Assembly (NCBI RefSeq): GCF_003710985.1
Contig: NZ_RHHT01000066.1
Coordinates: 1-64,000 of the forward strand
Source: Brevibacillus panacihumi
GTDB taxonomy: Bacteria; Bacillota; Bacilli; Brevibacillales; Brevibacillaceae
Direction: 5' to 3'
Length of the DNA: 64,000 nt
Part shown: positions 32,539 to 41,666 of the stretch, piece after piece
Layout of the letters: the number at the start of each line of letters is the position of its first letter
How positions within the stretch are numbered: the first letter of the stretch is position 1
Notes under the pieces: model-generated
The model's database searches: none
What the model was told of the DNA's origin: nothing
Seen by the model: only the letters and a program-made list of their open reading frames with translations
Program-made: the position numbers and the translations under genes

Positions 32539-32763
32539 CTAATCAAAGATGGGGGCAGAGGAGTGGTCCCATCCGCCGCTGTCTCCGCCTACCGGACCTC
32601 GGTCTTCCAGCTCCCGGATCATTTTCGTGTGCAGGGAAGCTCCTTCTGCACTGAGATAGGGAGCCAATTGGGAACACACATGATGAAAGTACAGCAGCTC
32701 TGTCGTCTCCCAGTCCTTCATGGAGATCATCGTTAGTTCCGACAAATCCCTTCCTATGTACAT
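32539..32763 (-). CDS. Hypothetical protein, 74 aa
   Basis: Begins MYIGRDLSELTMISMKDWET; a helix TELLYFHHVCSQLAPYLSAE and MIRELEDRG follow, then a Gly-rich end GGDSGGWDHSS. AAGGAG lies 9 nt before the ATG at 32763. Not recognised; it reads as a small cytosolic protein and is first in the small-gene cluster. Confidence 0.7.
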   Translation of the reverse strand: MYIGRDLSELTMISMKDWETTELLYFHHVCSQLAPYLSAEGASLHTKMIRELEDRGPVGGDSGGWDHSSAPIFD

Positions 32764-32902
32764 GTCATGAGTCTCCTTTCCATGTGGCAATGCGTCTTAT
32801 CTGTTCGGGTCTGCGACCATTTGCATGTTTAGTATGGCTTGGAATTTGAATTGCAGTCATCCTGCACGAATGCATCTGGTGGCAAAACAGAATAGAGAGA
32901 GG

Positions 32903-32945
32903 TATAATAATGAAGTGATTTTTAGAATTTAGTACCAGATACTAA
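32903..32945 (+). promoter_or_regulatory. fabL promoter region with FapR operator
   Basis: TATAAT (32903-32908) is a good -10. Downstream, TTAGTACCAGATACTAA (32929-32945) matches the FapR operator (TTAGTACCTGATACTAA-type) at all but one central base. FapR represses fatty-acid synthesis genes until malonyl-CoA rises. Confidence 0.88.
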
Positions 32946-32960
32946 TAGTTGGTGTGATAG

Positions 32961-33731
<771 letters not shown>

Positions 33732-33837
33732 GTGGTACCAGGTAGGGGATCGAAGCAGATTTTGGGTCGTTCACAGGCAAGACAAAGTTGTCCATCTGGT
33801 GTACAATAGGTGAAGAAGGCTACGAAGGAGGCATAAC

Positions 33838-34251
33838 ATGCTGATTCGTCCGTTTCGACTCGGTGATTACTCGGCGATTACAAGTATCTGGCAAGAAACC
33901 GGCTTGGACCAAACGGAAACGGAGTCGTTAAACGATTTGGCTCAACAGCTAGCGTGGGACAGCGATTTGGTGATGGTAGCAGAACAGGAAGGCAAGGTTG
34001 TCGGCGTGGTAGTAGGGACGATTGATGGTGCTCGTGCCTATTTCCACCGCCTGGCTGTATTACCCAGCATGCAGGGGAGCGGGATTGGCCGCAAACTGGT
34101 GGAAGCGATTGAAAAGCGTTTTAAACAAAGAGGCGTCAATCGCGTTCTGATCATGGTCAACCAGAACAATCCCGGAGTGCTTCCTTTTTACCACTCGCTT
34201 GGTTATGAAGTGCAAAAATATGTTACACTTTCCAAAAAGCTCTCTTCTTGA
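33838..34251 (+). CDS. GNAT-family N-acetyltransferase
   Basis: Protein of 137 aa with the acetyl-CoA fold: LIRPFRLGDYSAI, LVMVAEQEGKVVGVVVG, AYFHRLAVLPSMQGSGIGRKL (motif A) and NNPGVLPFYHSLGY (motif B). Target unknown. AAGGAGG lies 6 nt before the ATG; AAGACA-N17-TACAAT (about 33786-33814) may be its promoter. It precedes ntdP by 49 nt. Confidence 0.9.
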   Translation: MLIRPFRLGDYSAITSIWQETGLDQTETESLNDLAQQLAWDSDLVMVAEQEGKVVGVVVGTIDGARAYFHRLAVLPSMQGSGIGRKLVEAIEKRFKQRGVNRVLIMVNQNNPGVLPFYHSLGYEVQKYVTLSKKLSS

Positions 34252-34300
34252 AGGAGGCTTGTCCCCAATCAGATAGAGAAGAGAAGAAAGGGGAGAGTCA

Positions 34301-34837
34301 ATGTCGCCAACTCCAGGCTCCAATATCCGCATTGAAAGTTATAAACATGACCATTCGTTGCACCGCATATGGGACAAAACGACGTTGATTCATACCAGTG
34401 ACGCAGTAGTGATTGGAGGCAACGATCGGGTCAAGGTGACAGAGGCAGACGGGCGGGAGTGGCGTACGCGCGAGCCGGCCATTTGTACATTCGGTCGCGG
34501 TCAGTGGTTTAACACGATCGCGATGATCCGCGACGACGGAATTTACTATTACTGTAATATTGGTTCGCCATTCAGCATGAAAGGTCAACTTCTCAGCTAC
34601 ATAGACTATGATCTGGATGTGAAGGTATATCCAGATATGACGTATTCCATCCTGGATGAAGAGGAATTCCTTTTGCACAGCAAACAGATGAATTACCCTC
34701 CATTTGTGGTGGAGCGCGTACAGTCTGCGTTGCGTGAGGTTGTAGAATGGGTGCGTGCCCGACGCGGACCGTTTCAAAGTGGCTTTGTTCAGCGTTGGTA
34801 CGACCGTTACCAATTGGTACGAGATGATGAGGAATAA
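34301..34837 (+). CDS. ntdP: Nucleoside tri-/diphosphatase, DUF402 family (Ntdp)
   Basis: Protein of 178 aa of the YgaC family: PGSNIRIESYKHDHSLHRIW, FGRGQWFNTIAMIRDDGIYY, YIDYDLDVKVYPD and ILDEEEFLLH contain the acidic metal-binding residues of DUF402 phosphatases that hydrolyse nucleoside tri- and diphosphates. GAAAGGGGAG precedes the ATG. Neighbours fabL and ygaD are also near ygaC in B. subtilis. Confidence 0.92.
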   Translation: MSPTPGSNIRIESYKHDHSLHRIWDKTTLIHTSDAVVIGGNDRVKVTEADGREWRTREPAICTFGRGQWFNTIAMIRDDGIYYYCNIGSPFSMKGQLLSYIDYDLDVKVYPDMTYSILDEEEFLLHSKQMNYPPFVVERVQSALREVVEWVRARRGPFQSGFVQRWYDRYQLVRDDEE

Positions 34838-34866
34838 TCCCTTTCCCGAGGTACGGGGGAGGGATT
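34836..34866 (+). terminator. Strong hairpin between ntdP and ygaD
   Basis: AATCCCTTTCCCG pairs along 13 positions (two G-U) with CGGGGGAGGGATT, loop AGGTA. It begins inside the ntdP stop codon. The following TTTCCTTGTTTG is a weak T tract, so it may be an attenuator or mRNA-stabilising element rather than a full terminator. Confidence 0.6.
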
Positions 34867-34894
34867 TCCTTGTTTGCGAAGGAGGGACTTTTGC

Positions 34895-36670
34895 TTGAGC
34901 ATCCGGCGTTATATGAGCTATGTGAAGCCGTACTGGAAGCAGATCGCCGGCACCATTTTGATTGGCATTGTCAAATTTACGATCCCTCTCTTGCTTCCGC
35001 TTTTAATCAAATACGTGATTGACGATCTTTTACCCAGTCCGCTGCCGCAAGGGGAGAAGCTGCGTCAATTATTCTGGCTGATGCTCGGGGCATTTTTGCT
35101 GTTTACGGTGGTTCGCGCCCCTGTGGAATACATCCGCCAGTATTACGCCCAGTGGGTCTCCAGCCGCATTTTATACGACATCCGCAATCAGCTTTTTGGC
35201 CATCTGCAACGCCTCTCCATGCGCTATTACAACAACCACAAGACAGGCGAAGTGATTTCACGGGTCATCAATGACGTGGAGTCGACCAAAAACTTTATCG
35301 AGACCGGACTGATGAATCTCTGGCTCGACTTAATCACCATTGCTCTTACGCTCGGCGTCATGTTTTACATGGATGTGGAGCTGACGATTGTGGCCATTAT
35401 CGTTTTTCCGTTATACAGTTTTGCAGTCAAATATTTTTACAAGCGGCTGCGTCAATTGACCAAGGACCGTTCGGCAGCGCTGGCCCATCTGCAAGGGCAT
35501 TTGCATGAGCGGGTCGGCGGCATGTCCCTGATTCGCAGCTTTGCACTGGAAAAGCACGAGAGCAAGATTTTTGCCAAGGAGAACAATCACTTTTTGCAAA
35601 AGGCCTTGGCGCATACCCGCTGGAATGCGAAAACCTTTTCCGTGATCAATACCGTGACGGACATCGCGCCGTTGCTCGTCATCGCCTATGCGGGCTACCA
35701 GGTGGTAACCGGCGGGCTGAGCGTAGGGACATTGGTCGCCTTCTACGTGTATTTGGACCGTTTGTATACGCCGTTGCGCCGGTTGGTCAACTCGTCTACC
35801 GTCTTGACCCAATCGATCGCCTCGATGGACCGGATGTTTGAGTTCCTTGACGAAGCGTATGATATTACCGACAAGCCGAATGCGAAGGAAATGCCGCTCG
35901 ATCCCGATACAGGACGCATTCGCGGAGAGATCCGGTTTGAAAATGTCTCGTTTCGCTACCGGGAGGAAGGACCTCTCGTGCTGGACGGCATCAATCTGAC
36001 GATCAACCCGGGAGAAACTGTGGCGGTGGTCGGGATGTCGGGGGGAGGAAAATCTTCGCTGATCAGTCTGCTGCCTCGCTTTTGGGACGTGACAGAGGGA
36101 AGAATCACGATCGACGGCATCGACATTCGCGATGTGAAGCAGCGCAATCTGCGACATCATATCGGGATGGTGCTGCAGGATAACATTTTGTTCAGTGAAT
36201 CGGCAAAAATGAACATCATGATGGGTGATCCGGATGCGGACCAGGAAGCAGTCGAACGTGCCGCTGTAGCCGCCAATGCACATGATTTCATCATGGAGCT
36301 GCCGGAAGGGTACGAGACGGAGCTGGGCGAGCGTGGCGTAAAGCTGTCTGGCGGACAGAAACAGCGCATCGCCATAGCACGTGTCTTTTTGCGTGATCCC
36401 GGCATTCTGATCCTGGACGAAGCGACTTCAGCCCTCGATCTGGAATCGGAGCATATGATCCAGGAGTCTTTGGCTCGTCTCACCAAAGGAAGAACCACCA
36501 TCATCGTCGCGCATCGCCTGTCGACCATCACCCACGCGGACAAAATCGTCGTGATGAAGGAAGGCAAGATCGTCGAACAGGGCAGGCATGAAGAACTGCT
36601 TTCGCAAAAAGGCGTGTATCACACCTTGTGGCATGTACAAGATCTGGGGGCTGCGCCCGAACTGCAGTAG
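34895..36670 (+). CDS. ygaD: ABC exporter, YgaD-like (MsbA/BmrA type half-transporter)
   Basis: Homodimeric-type ABC exporter of 591 aa. Six membrane helices (about 15-310), Walker A GMSGGGKSS, Q-loop VLQDNILFSES, signature LSGGQKQRIAIARVFLRDP, Walker B ILILDEATSALD with the catalytic Glu and HRLSTI switch. Substrate is unknown (lipid or drug). The TTG start at 34895 has GGAGG about 9 nt upstream. It lies after ntdP as in B. subtilis ygaC-ygaD. Confidence 0.9.
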   Translation: MSIRRYMSYVKPYWKQIAGTILIGIVKFTIPLLLPLLIKYVIDDLLPSPLPQGEKLRQLFWLMLGAFLLFTVVRAPVEYIRQYYAQWVSSRILYDIRNQLFGHLQRLSMRYYNNHKTGEVISRVINDVESTKNFIETGLMNLWLDLITIALTLGVMFYMDVELTIVAIIVFPLYSFAVKYFYKRLRQLTKDRSAALAHLQGHLHERVGGMSLIRSFALEKHESKIFAKENNHFLQKALAHTRWNAKTFSVINTVTDIAPLLVIAYAGYQVVTGGLSVGTLVAFYVYLDRLYTPLRRLVNSSTVLTQSIASMDRMFEFLDEAYDITDKPNAKEMPLDPDTGRIRGEIRFENVSFRYREEGPLVLDGINLTINPGETVAVVGMSGGGKSSLISLLPRFWDVTEGRITIDGIDIRDVKQRNLRHHIGMVLQDNILFSESAKMNIMMGDPDADQEAVERAAVAANAHDFIMELPEGYETELGERGVKLSGGQKQRIAIARVFLRDPGILILDEATSALDLESEHMIQESLARLTKGRTTIIVAHRLSTITHADKIVVMKEGKIVEQGRHEELLSQKGVYHTLWHVQDLGAAPELQ

Positions 36671-36719
36671 GAGGCAAGCTAGAACTTCTAGGTCAGGCAG
36701 TGGAACGGAGGAGATATGG

Positions 36720-37937
36720 GTGGAAACATGGCGGCGCAATTTATACGTTTTATGTGGATGCCTGTTTTTCGTCATGGTCGCAATGAGCATGGTCATGCCT
36801 TTTTTGCCCCTTTATATCCAGCAGGATTTTGGGATTGAGGACCCGCATGAGGTCACGATGTGGGCAGGTATTATTTTTGGAGCGAACTTTTTAACGGCGG
36901 GTCTCGTCTCTCCGATTTGGGGAAACCTGGCTGACAAACACGGGCGCAAGATCATGATCCTGCGCTCCGGTTATTTTATGTCCATTACTGTAGCCTTGAC
37001 GGGCTTTGCAGGAAGTTTATGGCAATTATTGGCTTTGCGTCTGGTCAACGGGCTGGTGGGCGGCATCATCCCTGCCAGTACGGCACTGGTGGCTTCTTCC
37101 GTGCCGAAAGAGAAAATCGGTTGGGCACAAGGGCTGCTCCAATCATTCATCACAGCCGGTACGATTATGGGGCCGCTATTTGGCGGACTTTTGGCTGATT
37201 ATATCGGCTTTCGGATGATCTTCGTCTTTACCGGCTGTATTTTGTTTCTCGCTACTTTGGTTATTACGTTTACCGTTCATGAGAAGTTTACGCCGCCGGA
37301 AAAACGCAACCAGTCGAGTTTGCGCCAGGATTTTGACATGATTTTTTCCTCGAAAAAACTGCCTGCACTCTTTTTCGTGACGGTGATGATCCAGTTCGCA
37401 CTGTTCAGCATTGTTCCGGTATTGCCGATCTACATATCCCAATTGCTTGGGCCCGAGGGAACGAAGGTGGCATTGTGGGCAGGGATTGTGCAGGCTGCGA
37501 TGGGAATTGCCAACGTAGCAGCGTCCCCGCGTCTAGGCCAGCTCGGTGACCGCTACGGCTCGCAAAAGGTTCTTTTGGGATCGCTGATTATGGCAGGCGT
37601 GCTGTTTATCCCGCAAGGCTTCGTCAATGCTGTATGGCAATTGGTGCTGCTGCGCTTTCTCTTGGGCCTGTCGCTCGGTGGCTTGCTGCCTTCTGTGAAT
37701 GCCTTGCTGCGCAGGGCTACGCCTACGCATATGATCAGCCGCGTCTACGGGTACAACAACAGTTTCGTCAGCATCGGCAGCATGCTGGGACCGATGATCG
37801 GGGGATTCGTAGCGGGGTATATCAGCATCAGCGGCGTATTCTGGATGACCAGCGCTTTCTTGCTGATCAATGCAGGCTGGGTGTACTACAGCTTTTTTGG
37901 CAAACGCGCTGTACAGGAATCGGAACCTGGAATATAA
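36720..37937 (+). CDS. MFS multidrug transporter (DHA1)
   Basis: Twelve-helix MFS protein of 405 aa: motif A GNLADKHGRKIMILRSGYFMS between helices 2 and 3, antiporter motif C GLLQSFITAGTIMGPLFGGLLAD in helix 5, and a repeat of motif A (GQLGDRYGSQKVLLG) in the second half. These mark drug-proton antiporters. GTG start at 36720 follows GGAGGAG at 6 nt. It lies 49 nt after ygaD and may be co-transcribed. Confidence 0.9.
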   Translation: METWRRNLYVLCGCLFFVMVAMSMVMPFLPLYIQQDFGIEDPHEVTMWAGIIFGANFLTAGLVSPIWGNLADKHGRKIMILRSGYFMSITVALTGFAGSLWQLLALRLVNGLVGGIIPASTALVASSVPKEKIGWAQGLLQSFITAGTIMGPLFGGLLADYIGFRMIFVFTGCILFLATLVITFTVHEKFTPPEKRNQSSLRQDFDMIFSSKKLPALFFVTVMIQFALFSIVPVLPIYISQLLGPEGTKVALWAGIVQAAMGIANVAASPRLGQLGDRYGSQKVLLGSLIMAGVLFIPQGFVNAVWQLVLLRFLLGLSLGGLLPSVNALLRRATPTHMISRVYGYNNSFVSIGSMLGPMIGGFVAGYISISGVFWMTSAFLLINAGWVYYSFFGKRAVQESEPGI

Positions 37938-37984
37938 TGGGGCTACTTGAAAGAAAATGAGGTGCATCTCCATTGTAAGAAGAT

Positions 37985-38046
37985 GTCGGTCAGGAAATGA
38001 GATTTCCTTTGCAACAGAACAAAAATGGAGTTCTGAACCGACAGGG
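37985..38046 (+). promoter_or_regulatory. Structured leader before the second MFS gene
   Basis: TGTCGGTCAG (about 37984) and CTGAACCGACA (about 38031-38041) are complementary and enclose a small GGAAATGAGATTTCC hairpin. The stem ends directly before the ribosome binding site AGGGGG, so it could gate translation. It does not fit a known riboswitch that I recognise. Confidence 0.45.
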
Positions 38047-38057
38047 GGTTGCATGGC

Positions 38058-39257
38058 ATGTGGAATAAACGTTTTCTATTCCTCTGGGCGGGTCAGTCAT
38101 TGGCCAATCAGGGGGATGTTTTTTATATTGTGGCAGTGATTACCGTCATCTACACGGCGACGGATTCGATCTTTTTTACCTCGATGGTGCCGGTAGTGAA
38201 TGTTACGATGAGATCGGCTGGGAGTTTGACGGCTCCCTTGCTGTTTCGCCGTTTTTCCCTGCAGCGCATCCTGTTTGCTTCGCAGGCTGTAAAAACCGCA
38301 TTGCTTGTCATCGCTGCGGCAGCGACTGAGGAAGGGAGATTGCTGCTATTCGTTCTGATTGCCTTGATTGCGTATCTGGACGGCTGGGCTACACCTGCAC
38401 GTAATGCGCTGGTGCCAAGGCTGGTCCCCCGCGAGGCTCTGCTTCGGGCCAACGGATTGCTTGCCGCCTCTGATCAGACGGTCTACTTCGCTGGCTGGGC
38501 TGCTGGCGGCATCGCGGTTGTCATGCTGGGTGCAGACAACGTGCTGTGGGGAACGGTTGGCGCGTATGGTCTGGCTGCATGGGCCATGCTGGGAATCGGA
38601 TATGTCCCGCGCTCCGGGATGGAAGAGCAGACGGAAAAAACAGACTGGATGACGGGCTGGAAGTGGATACGTAGGGAAAGCAGGCTGCGCCTGATCGTCG
38701 TGATGGATGTATTGATTGGCTTGTCGAGCGGAGTGTGGATCGCTGCCATCATCCTGCCGTTTGTTCTGAAGGTTCTGGGACAAGGCGAGGAGTGGTGGGG
38801 GTATATCAATGCGGGGTACATGCTTGGCTCGATTATCGGCGTTTCCGTTTTGATGGCGGCTGCCCAGCGGTTGCAGCAGCATTTGACCCGCTGGATTCTT
38901 TTGGGTACGATCGGCGCAAGCATCCTTACCTTTTTATTTGCTGGCAGCAGCGACCAGTTTGCAGCTTTGCTGTTCTCCCTTTTGCTCGGACCGGTTTTTC
39001 AAATGCAGCTGATCGCGAAGCAGACGGTGCTGCAACAAGCGGCACCGGAATCGACACTACCGTACGTCATGTCGGCCAAAGACACGATTGATTCGCTCAG
39101 CTTTGGTCTGTCTGCGCTCTTGATGGGGGCTTTTGCAGAGTGGCAGGGACCGCGGGCAGTCTATTATTTGTCTGCCGTATTGCTGGCAGGAGCTGTTTTC
39201 CTTTCGCTGCGCATTCATCAGGCTCGTTCTGCAAAATCTGTTAACGTATCGAGTTGA
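38058..39257 (+). CDS. MFS transporter (MefA/enterobactin-exporter-like)
   Basis: Protein of 399 aa with about twelve hydrophobic segments; the N-terminus LFLWAGQSLANQGDVFYIVA and the DGWATPARNALVPRLVPREALLRANGL block in the middle are typical of the MFS_3/MefA group. Substrate unknown. ATG at 38058 lies 9 nt from AGGGGG; a TTG at 38049 is possible. It is followed after 19 nt by a flavin reductase gene, probably in one operon. Confidence 0.86.
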   Translation: MWNKRFLFLWAGQSLANQGDVFYIVAVITVIYTATDSIFFTSMVPVVNVTMRSAGSLTAPLLFRRFSLQRILFASQAVKTALLVIAAAATEEGRLLLFVLIALIAYLDGWATPARNALVPRLVPREALLRANGLLAASDQTVYFAGWAAGGIAVVMLGADNVLWGTVGAYGLAAWAMLGIGYVPRSGMEEQTEKTDWMTGWKWIRRESRLRLIVVMDVLIGLSSGVWIAAIILPFVLKVLGQGEEWWGYINAGYMLGSIIGVSVLMAAAQRLQQHLTRWILLGTIGASILTFLFAGSSDQFAALLFSLLLGPVFQMQLIAKQTVLQQAAPESTLPYVMSAKDTIDSLSFGLSALLMGAFAEWQGPRAVYYLSAVLLAGAVFLSLRIHQARSAKSVNVSS

Positions 39258-39276
39258 GAAACAGGGGGAGTGCAGG

Positions 39277-39825
39277 ATGAACATTCTGGTTTTGCAAGGA
39301 AGCTCTCGCGACCATGGCAATACAGAGGAATTGACCAACCTGGCTTTGGCCGGGATTCCGCATACGTCGATTCGTCTTCGGGAAAAGCACATCAGGCCCA
39401 TTTTGGATCAAAGGCACGAACCAGGGGGCTTCGTGGATGTGGAAGATGATTATGATGGAGTGACTGAGGCCGTGCTGGCCCATGATTTCCTGATTTTTGC
39501 CACACCGATTTACTGGTACGGCATGTCGGGTCATATGAAAAACTTCGTCGATCGCTGGTCCCAGAGCTTGCGAGACAAGCGCTATGCCTTCAAGGAATCG
39601 CTGGGACAAAAACAAGCGTATGTGATCGCGACAGGCGGGGATCAGCCCCATATCAAAGGCTTGCCCCTCATTTTGCAGTTCCAGTACATTTTTGAGTTCG
39701 TCGGGATGCCCTTCGCGGGCTACATCATCGGGGAAGGGAACAAGCCCGGGGATATTTTGCAGGATCAGCGGGCATTGTCCGCCGCCAAGCTGCTCAATGA
39801 ACGGCTGAAAGCACAACTCACGTAA
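39277..39825 (+). CDS. NADPH-dependent FMN reductase/flavodoxin-like protein
   Basis: Protein of 182 aa with flavodoxin-like fold: MNILVLQGSSRDHGNTEELT (phosphate loop), IFATPIYWYGMSGHMKNFVDRW (FMN binding) and IATGGDQPHIKG. Members reduce quinones, nitro compounds or disulfides or act as iron-related flavin reductases. ATG at 39277 follows GGGGGAG. Ends the MFS operon before a terminator. Confidence 0.9.
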   Translation: MNILVLQGSSRDHGNTEELTNLALAGIPHTSIRLREKHIRPILDQRHEPGGFVDVEDDYDGVTEAVLAHDFLIFATPIYWYGMSGHMKNFVDRWSQSLRDKRYAFKESLGQKQAYVIATGGDQPHIKGLPLILQFQYIFEFVGMPFAGYIIGEGNKPGDILQDQRALSAAKLLNERLKAQLT

Positions 39826-39830
39826 AAAAG

Positions 39831-39872
39831 CAGGAGAGCATGCCAGAGGATACACTGGATGCTCTCCTTTTT
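39831..39872. terminator. Bidirectional terminator
   Basis: AGGAGAGCAT and ATGCTCTCCT form the stem, with A6 on the left and T7 on the right. It serves the flavin reductase gene and the minus-strand dehydrogenase gene. Confidence 0.9.
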
Positions 39873-39874
39873 TT

Positions 39875-40732
39875 CTACTTGTTGCTATCCAAATGGCGCA
39901 GGATCGCCATCAGATCAAGATCTCCCAACCCTTCCTCCAATGCGTGGCGGTAAGTGGCTGCTGCCGATTCCGCCAAAGGAGTGGAAACACCTGCTTCGCG
40001 CGCGAGGCGCAAATCCTTCGTCATATGCTTCAAGGCGAAAGCGGCAGGATAGTCGTCAGCCAAAATCGATGCGGCTTTTCCGCGGATCAAGGGAGTGCCG
40101 ACAGCGCTTTCCGAGATGATTTGCAGCATCTGCTCCGTGCCGATCCCGAGCGAGCGGGCAAAGAGCAGGGTTTCGGAAACGCCCTGAACCGTAATGCCCA
40201 GCAAGAGGTTAATCGCCAGCTTGGCGGATGTTCCAGCCCCGTTCGGACCCATATGCAAAGCGATCTTGCCCAGCTTGTCCAGCATCGGCTTGGCTTCTTC
40301 ATAGTCCGTTTGTTCGCCGCCAACCATGATGACGAGAGTCGCTTCTTTGGCTGGCCCGACACTACCTGAGACTGGCGCGTCGAGGAAACGCAGACCGGCT
40401 TGTTTGGCTTGCTCTGCGATGGTCCGGGAGGTATCCGGTGAGATGGTGCTCATATCGACAGCCAGTTTGCCGCGAACAGCAGAAGAAGCGAGGATCCCGT
40501 CCGTACCGGTGTAGATTTCCTTTACGGCTGCATCATCACTTACCATCGTAAACAGTACATCGCAAGTCTCTACCAATTGCTCCAGCGAGTCAGCGCGTTT
40601 GGCCCTGTTTTCGCACAACACCGCCGTTTTTTCCGGAGTGCGGTTCCAGACATACAATTCGTAGCCTGCTTGCAGCAGATTGCTTGCCATCGGTACTCCC
40701 ATGTTTCCCAAACCTATCCAACCGATTTTCAT
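39875..40732 (-). CDS. 3-hydroxyisobutyrate dehydrogenase-family NAD(P)-dependent oxidoreductase
   Basis: Beta-hydroxyacid dehydrogenase of 285 aa. Rossmann start MKIGWIGLGNMGVPMASNLL, substrate motif FLDAPVSGSVGPAKEATL, catalytic Lys in GAGTSAKLAINLLLG and C-terminal FALKHMTKDLRLA. It resembles YkwC-type enzymes; the true substrate may be 3-hydroxyisobutyrate, tartronate semialdehyde or glyoxylate. Follows comER by 5 nt on the same strand, so the two are one operon. Confidence 0.9.
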   Translation of the reverse strand: MKIGWIGLGNMGVPMASNLLQAGYELYVWNRTPEKTAVLCENRAKRADSLEQLVETCDVLFTMVSDDAAVKEIYTGTDGILASSAVRGKLAVDMSTISPDTSRTIAEQAKQAGLRFLDAPVSGSVGPAKEATLVIMVGGEQTDYEEAKPMLDKLGKIALHMGPNGAGTSAKLAINLLLGITVQGVSETLLFARSLGIGTEQMLQIISESAVGTPLIRGKAASILADDYPAAFALKHMTKDLRLAREAGVSTPLAESAAATYRHALEEGLGDLDLMAILRHLDSNK

Positions 40733-40737
40733 ATCAT

Positions 40738-41571
40738 CTAGTCTCCTTTTTCTTGATTGTTTGCAGCCTGCTGTTTAACCCGCTCTTTGAGCAGCGCATG
40801 CTTGGACTCGGTCATGTCAAACAGCTCGTCGAATCCGGCAGGCAGTCTTTTTTCCAGCACGCGAAGTCCTTCTTCGGTGATGCCCCCCTTGGTGGCCACC
40901 CGCTCGATCAGCTGGTCAAAGCCAAGCTGTTCGGATTGCAGCAGCTGGGCAGTACCCAGCATCGTTTCCACCAGCATCTTTCTCGCCGTATCGAGGGGAA
41001 GTCCCGGCGACTTGCGTACAGCAGCCTGGGCAAAGGACTCCATGATTCCTGCCAACAGTCCCGGTCCGCTGCTGGTCAGAATCGTCGCCGTCTCGATTTC
41101 CTGCTCGGAAACCTCTTGCGCTGTCCCAATCGATGAGAGCAGGGAGGCGAACTGTTTTTGCTGTTCTCCAGTCAGTCTGCTGCTGCATGTATACAAAGAA
41201 ACTCCCCGCAATTCCTGTGATGTGACTGTGGGAATGACTTTGCTCACGGGGCCTGTATGTACGGCTTCAAGATCTTCTATGCTGACACCAGCCGCTACGG
41301 ATACGAGATGAACCTGAGAGGGGAGGGACAGCTCTTTCACGAGCGGGAGCAGATCCAATGGCTTGGTGCAGACAAAGAGCAAGTCAGCGCTATGTCCGAC
41401 TTCCTGAGCGGAAGAAGCGACTGTCACGCCATAGGTCTCTTGCATTCTGTCCGCTTTTTCACGCGTTCGGTTGTACACGAGCAGATCCTTAGGGGACACT
41501 GCTTTGCTTTTGCAAAAGGCCGTGACCAGCATCTGGCCCATGCTGCCAAGTCCGATTATTCCGATTTTCAT
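40738..41571 (-). CDS. comER: ComER-like pyrroline-5-carboxylate reductase-family protein
   Basis: ProC-like protein of 277 aa: KIGIIGLGSMGQML, LLVYNRTREKADR, FVCTKPLDLLPLV, VIPTVTSQELRGVSLYTC, SSGPGLLAGIMESF and TKGGITEEGL. The KPLD, GVSL and KGGxTxEG blocks fit the ComER branch more than housekeeping ProC. ComER is not essential for competence in B. subtilis and affects sporulation and biofilm in B. cereus. ATG at 41571 has AAGGAGG at 7 nt. First gene of the pair with the hydroxyacid dehydrogenase. Confidence 0.75.
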   Translation of the reverse strand: MKIGIIGLGSMGQMLVTAFCKSKAVSPKDLLVYNRTREKADRMQETYGVTVASSAQEVGHSADLLFVCTKPLDLLPLVKELSLPSQVHLVSVAAGVSIEDLEAVHTGPVSKVIPTVTSQELRGVSLYTCSSRLTGEQQKQFASLLSSIGTAQEVSEQEIETATILTSSGPGLLAGIMESFAQAAVRKSPGLPLDTARKMLVETMLGTAQLLQSEQLGFDQLIERVATKGGITEEGLRVLEKRLPAGFDELFDMTESKHALLKERVKQQAANNQEKGD

Positions 41572-41610
41572 AGTCACACCTCCTTAAAATATTGTAGCGC
41601 AGCACAAGAA

Positions 41611-41650
41611 AAAAAGGTACAGTCCCCCAGCAGGAGGAATCTGTACCTTG
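41611..41650 (-). terminator. Terminator of the yugP-like gene
   Basis: On the minus strand AAGGTACAG pairs with CTGTACCTT, followed by T7. Confidence 0.85.
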
Positions 41651-41666
41651 TTCGTCATTCTATCGA

